A model generated the notes under the pieces. That model saw only the letters and a program-made list of their open reading frames with translations, was not told the origin of the DNA and made no database searches. This document shows positions 19,442 to 20,888 of a stretch of 20,888 bases of DNA, one piece after another (position 1 is the first letter of the stretch; every line of letters begins with the position of its first letter). Source of the stretch: a virus; IMG/VR virus record IMGVR_UViG_3300025112_000236, positions 1 to 20,888 of that record; one strand, 5' to 3'. Made by a program: the position numbers and the translations under genes.

Positions 19442-20163
19442 TTAGATATATCCTTCATAGGTGTAATTAGTTTAGCTGTTCCATCTTCAGTTTTTTCAAA
19501 AATATTATCATCAGTTATTTTAAAATTAGCAGCAATTGAAGTCCTTGTAACATTAGAATAAAACGTACTTACAGAATGAGTTAGGTTCCATGGAAAAATA
19601 AAAAAGTCTCCAACTTCTGGCTTAAAATCAAATGAATTTGTGTGAAAATTTTGGGGGTTACCCATAAAGAAGCTTAAAGCCGCCGGGCCGTTGCCGGTCC
19701 CTTTCCAGTTCTTCTGTTCTTTAATAATAGGTTTAGGAATATCTACAAAAATAACTGAAGACAAGTGACAGTCATGATGGATGTGTGGGGGATTACCTTC
19801 TCCCTTCTTCATAAAGTTTACCCATGCTGCAGTAACGTCAACACCTTTAAGAACAAGACCATACCAAGTTTTGTAAGCATCTTGATAAGCTCTGAAATAA
19901 GGTCTTACAATATCAATGTATTTCTTTTTATCGAGTAGCCGTTCATCTTTAATGATGCCAGCTAAATTTTCAGACCAGTTCTGTGTTGCTTGATTACATA
20001 TCTTACGTAAAGCTTTAAGGTCTGTCTCATTAATTTTAGTTTTAAATAGTAAAGGGCCCCAGTGATAGATTTTATATTCTATCTCCTTCAAACCCATGCT
20101 ATCTTCTCCACCGACTGTAGCTACTCTGGCTAAGTTTCGTTTGAAGTTTACTGGTTTTTTCAT
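19438..20163 (-). CDS. 2OG-Fe(II) oxygenase-like protein (2OG-FeII_Oxy_5 type)
   Basis: I start it at ATG 20163, one base after the upstream stop and behind AGAGGATAAT, giving 241 aa. An in-frame ATG at 20193 lacks a ribosome binding site. Numbered from the longer form, AAWVNFMKKGEGNPPHIHHD (122-141) supplies the HxD-type ligands (H139 and D141 are the likely pair), with LSSVIFVDIP (144-153) after it. GDFFIFPWNLTHSVS (195-209) gives the distal His 206, and TRTSIAANF (216-224) carries the 2-oxoglutarate-binding Arg 217. This is the double-stranded beta-helix layout of the TIGR02466-like family. The substrate is unknown; such phage enzymes are often listed as hydroxylases. It is coupled to the glycosyltransferase-like gene by ATGA. 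Confidence 0.8.
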   Translation of the reverse strand: MKKPVNFKRNLARVATVGGEDSMGLKEIEYKIYHWGPLLFKTKINETDLKALRKICNQATQNWSENLAGIIKDERLLDKKKYIDIVRPYFRAYQDAYKTWYGLVLKGVDVTAAWVNFMKKGEGNPPHIHHDCHLSSVIFVDIPKPIIKEQKNWKGTGNGPAALSFFMGNPQNFHTNSFDFKPEVGDFFIFPWNLTHSVSTFYSNVTRTSIAANFKITDDNIFEKTEDGTAKLITPMKDISK

Positions 20164-20164
20164 A

Positions 20165-20812
20165 TTATCCTCTCTTGTTGCATTCTGCGACATGATTCTT
20201 TAAGACCGTGCCGTCTTTTGTTTGTATACTTTGAAAAAAAGTTACTAATGTAACTCTTTCTCCTCCAAAATTATCTGCTTGATGATACTCATGACAATCA
20301 AATAGTAAAGCTCTATTAGGTTTAAATACTACTTTAGTCTTTAAATCAAACTGGCTATTGTGTTTGTTAACCACATCTTTAAATTTTTTAGTTTTCATTT
20401 TAGCAGGATTCTTAAATGCATCCCACTTCAGGGGGACGTACCCATCTCTGTTATAAGGATAAGTCTTGGGTTCATGAAGACTGGTCCCTCCAGAGTTTTT
20501 ACCGGATATAAAAATAATAGAAGAGATTTCGTCATCATCTTGATGAATAAATCCAGTCCCTTGGAAAGGTATTTTTTGAAACTGCATCCTAGCAGTAAAT
20601 TTAAGATCTTCATAGTTCATAGGATAGAGAGCTTCTATCATTTTAGCACAAGTCATCTCAAAGAAAGGATAATTAACTTCATGTAAAAGTTTTGATCGAA
20701 GACCAGGCCAGTTACCATCTTCAGGAGGAAAGTATTCTACTTCTTCTGAAAATTTTTTAACAGCTTCAAAGTTATTAAAAAAATTATCTATGATTACTGT
20801 TGGCCATTTCAT
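20165..20812 (-). CDS. 2OG-Fe(II) oxygenase-like jelly-roll protein
   Basis: This 215-aa protein starts with ATG at 20812 in an ATGA overlap with the upstream gene. The N-terminal part is helical (PTVIIDNFFNNFEAVKKFSE). The jelly roll carries FQGTGFIHQDDDEISSIIFI (83-102) with the HxD pair H90 and D92, a GGTSLHEP strand (108-115), and FKPNRALLFDCHEYHQADNF (163-182) with H174 or H177 as distal ligand. ERVTLVTFF (185-193) has R186 in the co-substrate position. It resembles the DUF6445 or prolyl-hydroxylase-like proteins of marine phages and is clearly different in sequence from the next oxygenase. Substrate unknown. The N-terminal half has no recognised domain. Confidence 0.7.
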   Translation of the reverse strand: MKWPTVIIDNFFNNFEAVKKFSEEVEYFPPEDGNWPGLRSKLLHEVNYPFFEMTCAKMIEALYPMNYEDLKFTARMQFQKIPFQGTGFIHQDDDEISSIIFISGKNSGGTSLHEPKTYPYNRDGYVPLKWDAFKNPAKMKTKKFKDVVNKHNSQFDLKTKVVFKPNRALLFDCHEYHQADNFGGERVTLVTFFQSIQTKDGTVLKNHVAECNKRG

Positions 20813-20888
20813 TTAGTCATTTCTTTCAACAAATCTTTCAGGTCTCCTTGTTTAATTACATTTTCTTTCTCATCAAACTTTAACTCAT
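20809..20888 (-). CDS. C-terminal end of a gene entering from the right
   Basis: The minus strand is open from the window edge to TGA at 20809-20811, which overlaps the next ATG (ATGA). The visible end reads ELKFDEKENVIKQGDLKDLL followed by KEMTK, a charged helix. Too little is present to identify it. The junction type shows it belongs to the same operon as the oxygenases. Confidence 0.6.
   Translation of the reverse strand, partial: ELKFDEKENVIKQGDLKDLLKEMTK

Noticed and set aside
20360-20686. 108-aa rightward ORF
   Set aside because: It is the shadow of the oxygenase-like gene, which has clear motifs on the other strand.

Overview
The window looks like most of an AT-rich, tailed, double-stranded DNA bacteriophage genome, probably an uncultured marine phage. 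This rests on gene content (large and small terminase, P22-type portal, scaffold-like protein, a GroES-like co-chaperonin inside the head cluster) and on protein styles I know from marine viral metagenomes: short Lys/Gly-rich structural proteins, 'xGGR/xGGK' motifs, and an early VRR-type nuclease. No tRNA, CRISPR array, insertion sequence or integrase was seen. The host cannot be named from the sequence alone.

Positions 1-12403 are one tightly packed leftward (minus strand) late operon. In transcription order it holds: large terminase, two long uncharacterised proteins (497 and 723 aa), a 49-aa protein, portal, a 78-aa protein, a small membrane protein (candidate holin), four short very basic proteins, a 57-aa CxxH/CxxC protein, an 84-aa helical protein, the GroES-like protein, a scaffold-like protein, a 152-aa conserved protein, and the start of a structural protein that runs off the window. 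Most junctions are TAATG or ATGA overlaps, or gaps of a few bases with a Shine-Dalgarno sequence inside the previous stop.

Positions 12404-12642 are non-coding and hold a striking GC island. Positions 12643-14863 are a leftward cluster of small, probably early genes with canonical sigma70-type promoters and palindromic operators. At 14900-14938 two exactly mirror-symmetric promoters fire leftward and rightward.

Positions 15152-15742 are the most unusual part. They are non-coding apart from a possible 37-aa leader ORF, richer in G+C than the flanks, and packed with hairpins, two of which share the same long stem. They end in a heptanucleotide repeat array (CAAGCNN) and a strong promoter. That promoter drives a Gp88-like Cys-rich gene and a coupled 59-aa ORF. 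More heptamer arrays lie in the convergent overlap between that ORF and a VRR-NUC-type nuclease gene. This could be a replication origin or a structured RNA locus.

Positions 16460-17441 run leftward (nuclease, 79-aa and coiled-coil proteins). Positions 17442-17481 are a second divergent promoter palindrome, and its rightward gene is the small terminase (17480-18025), far from and opposite to the large subunit. Positions 17964-20888 are a leftward operon: the end of an unidentified gene, two Fe(II)/2-oxoglutarate-oxygenase-like proteins, a GT2-type glycosyltransferase-like protein and three small proteins. A cluster of TGGACATT half-sites lies near its downstream end.
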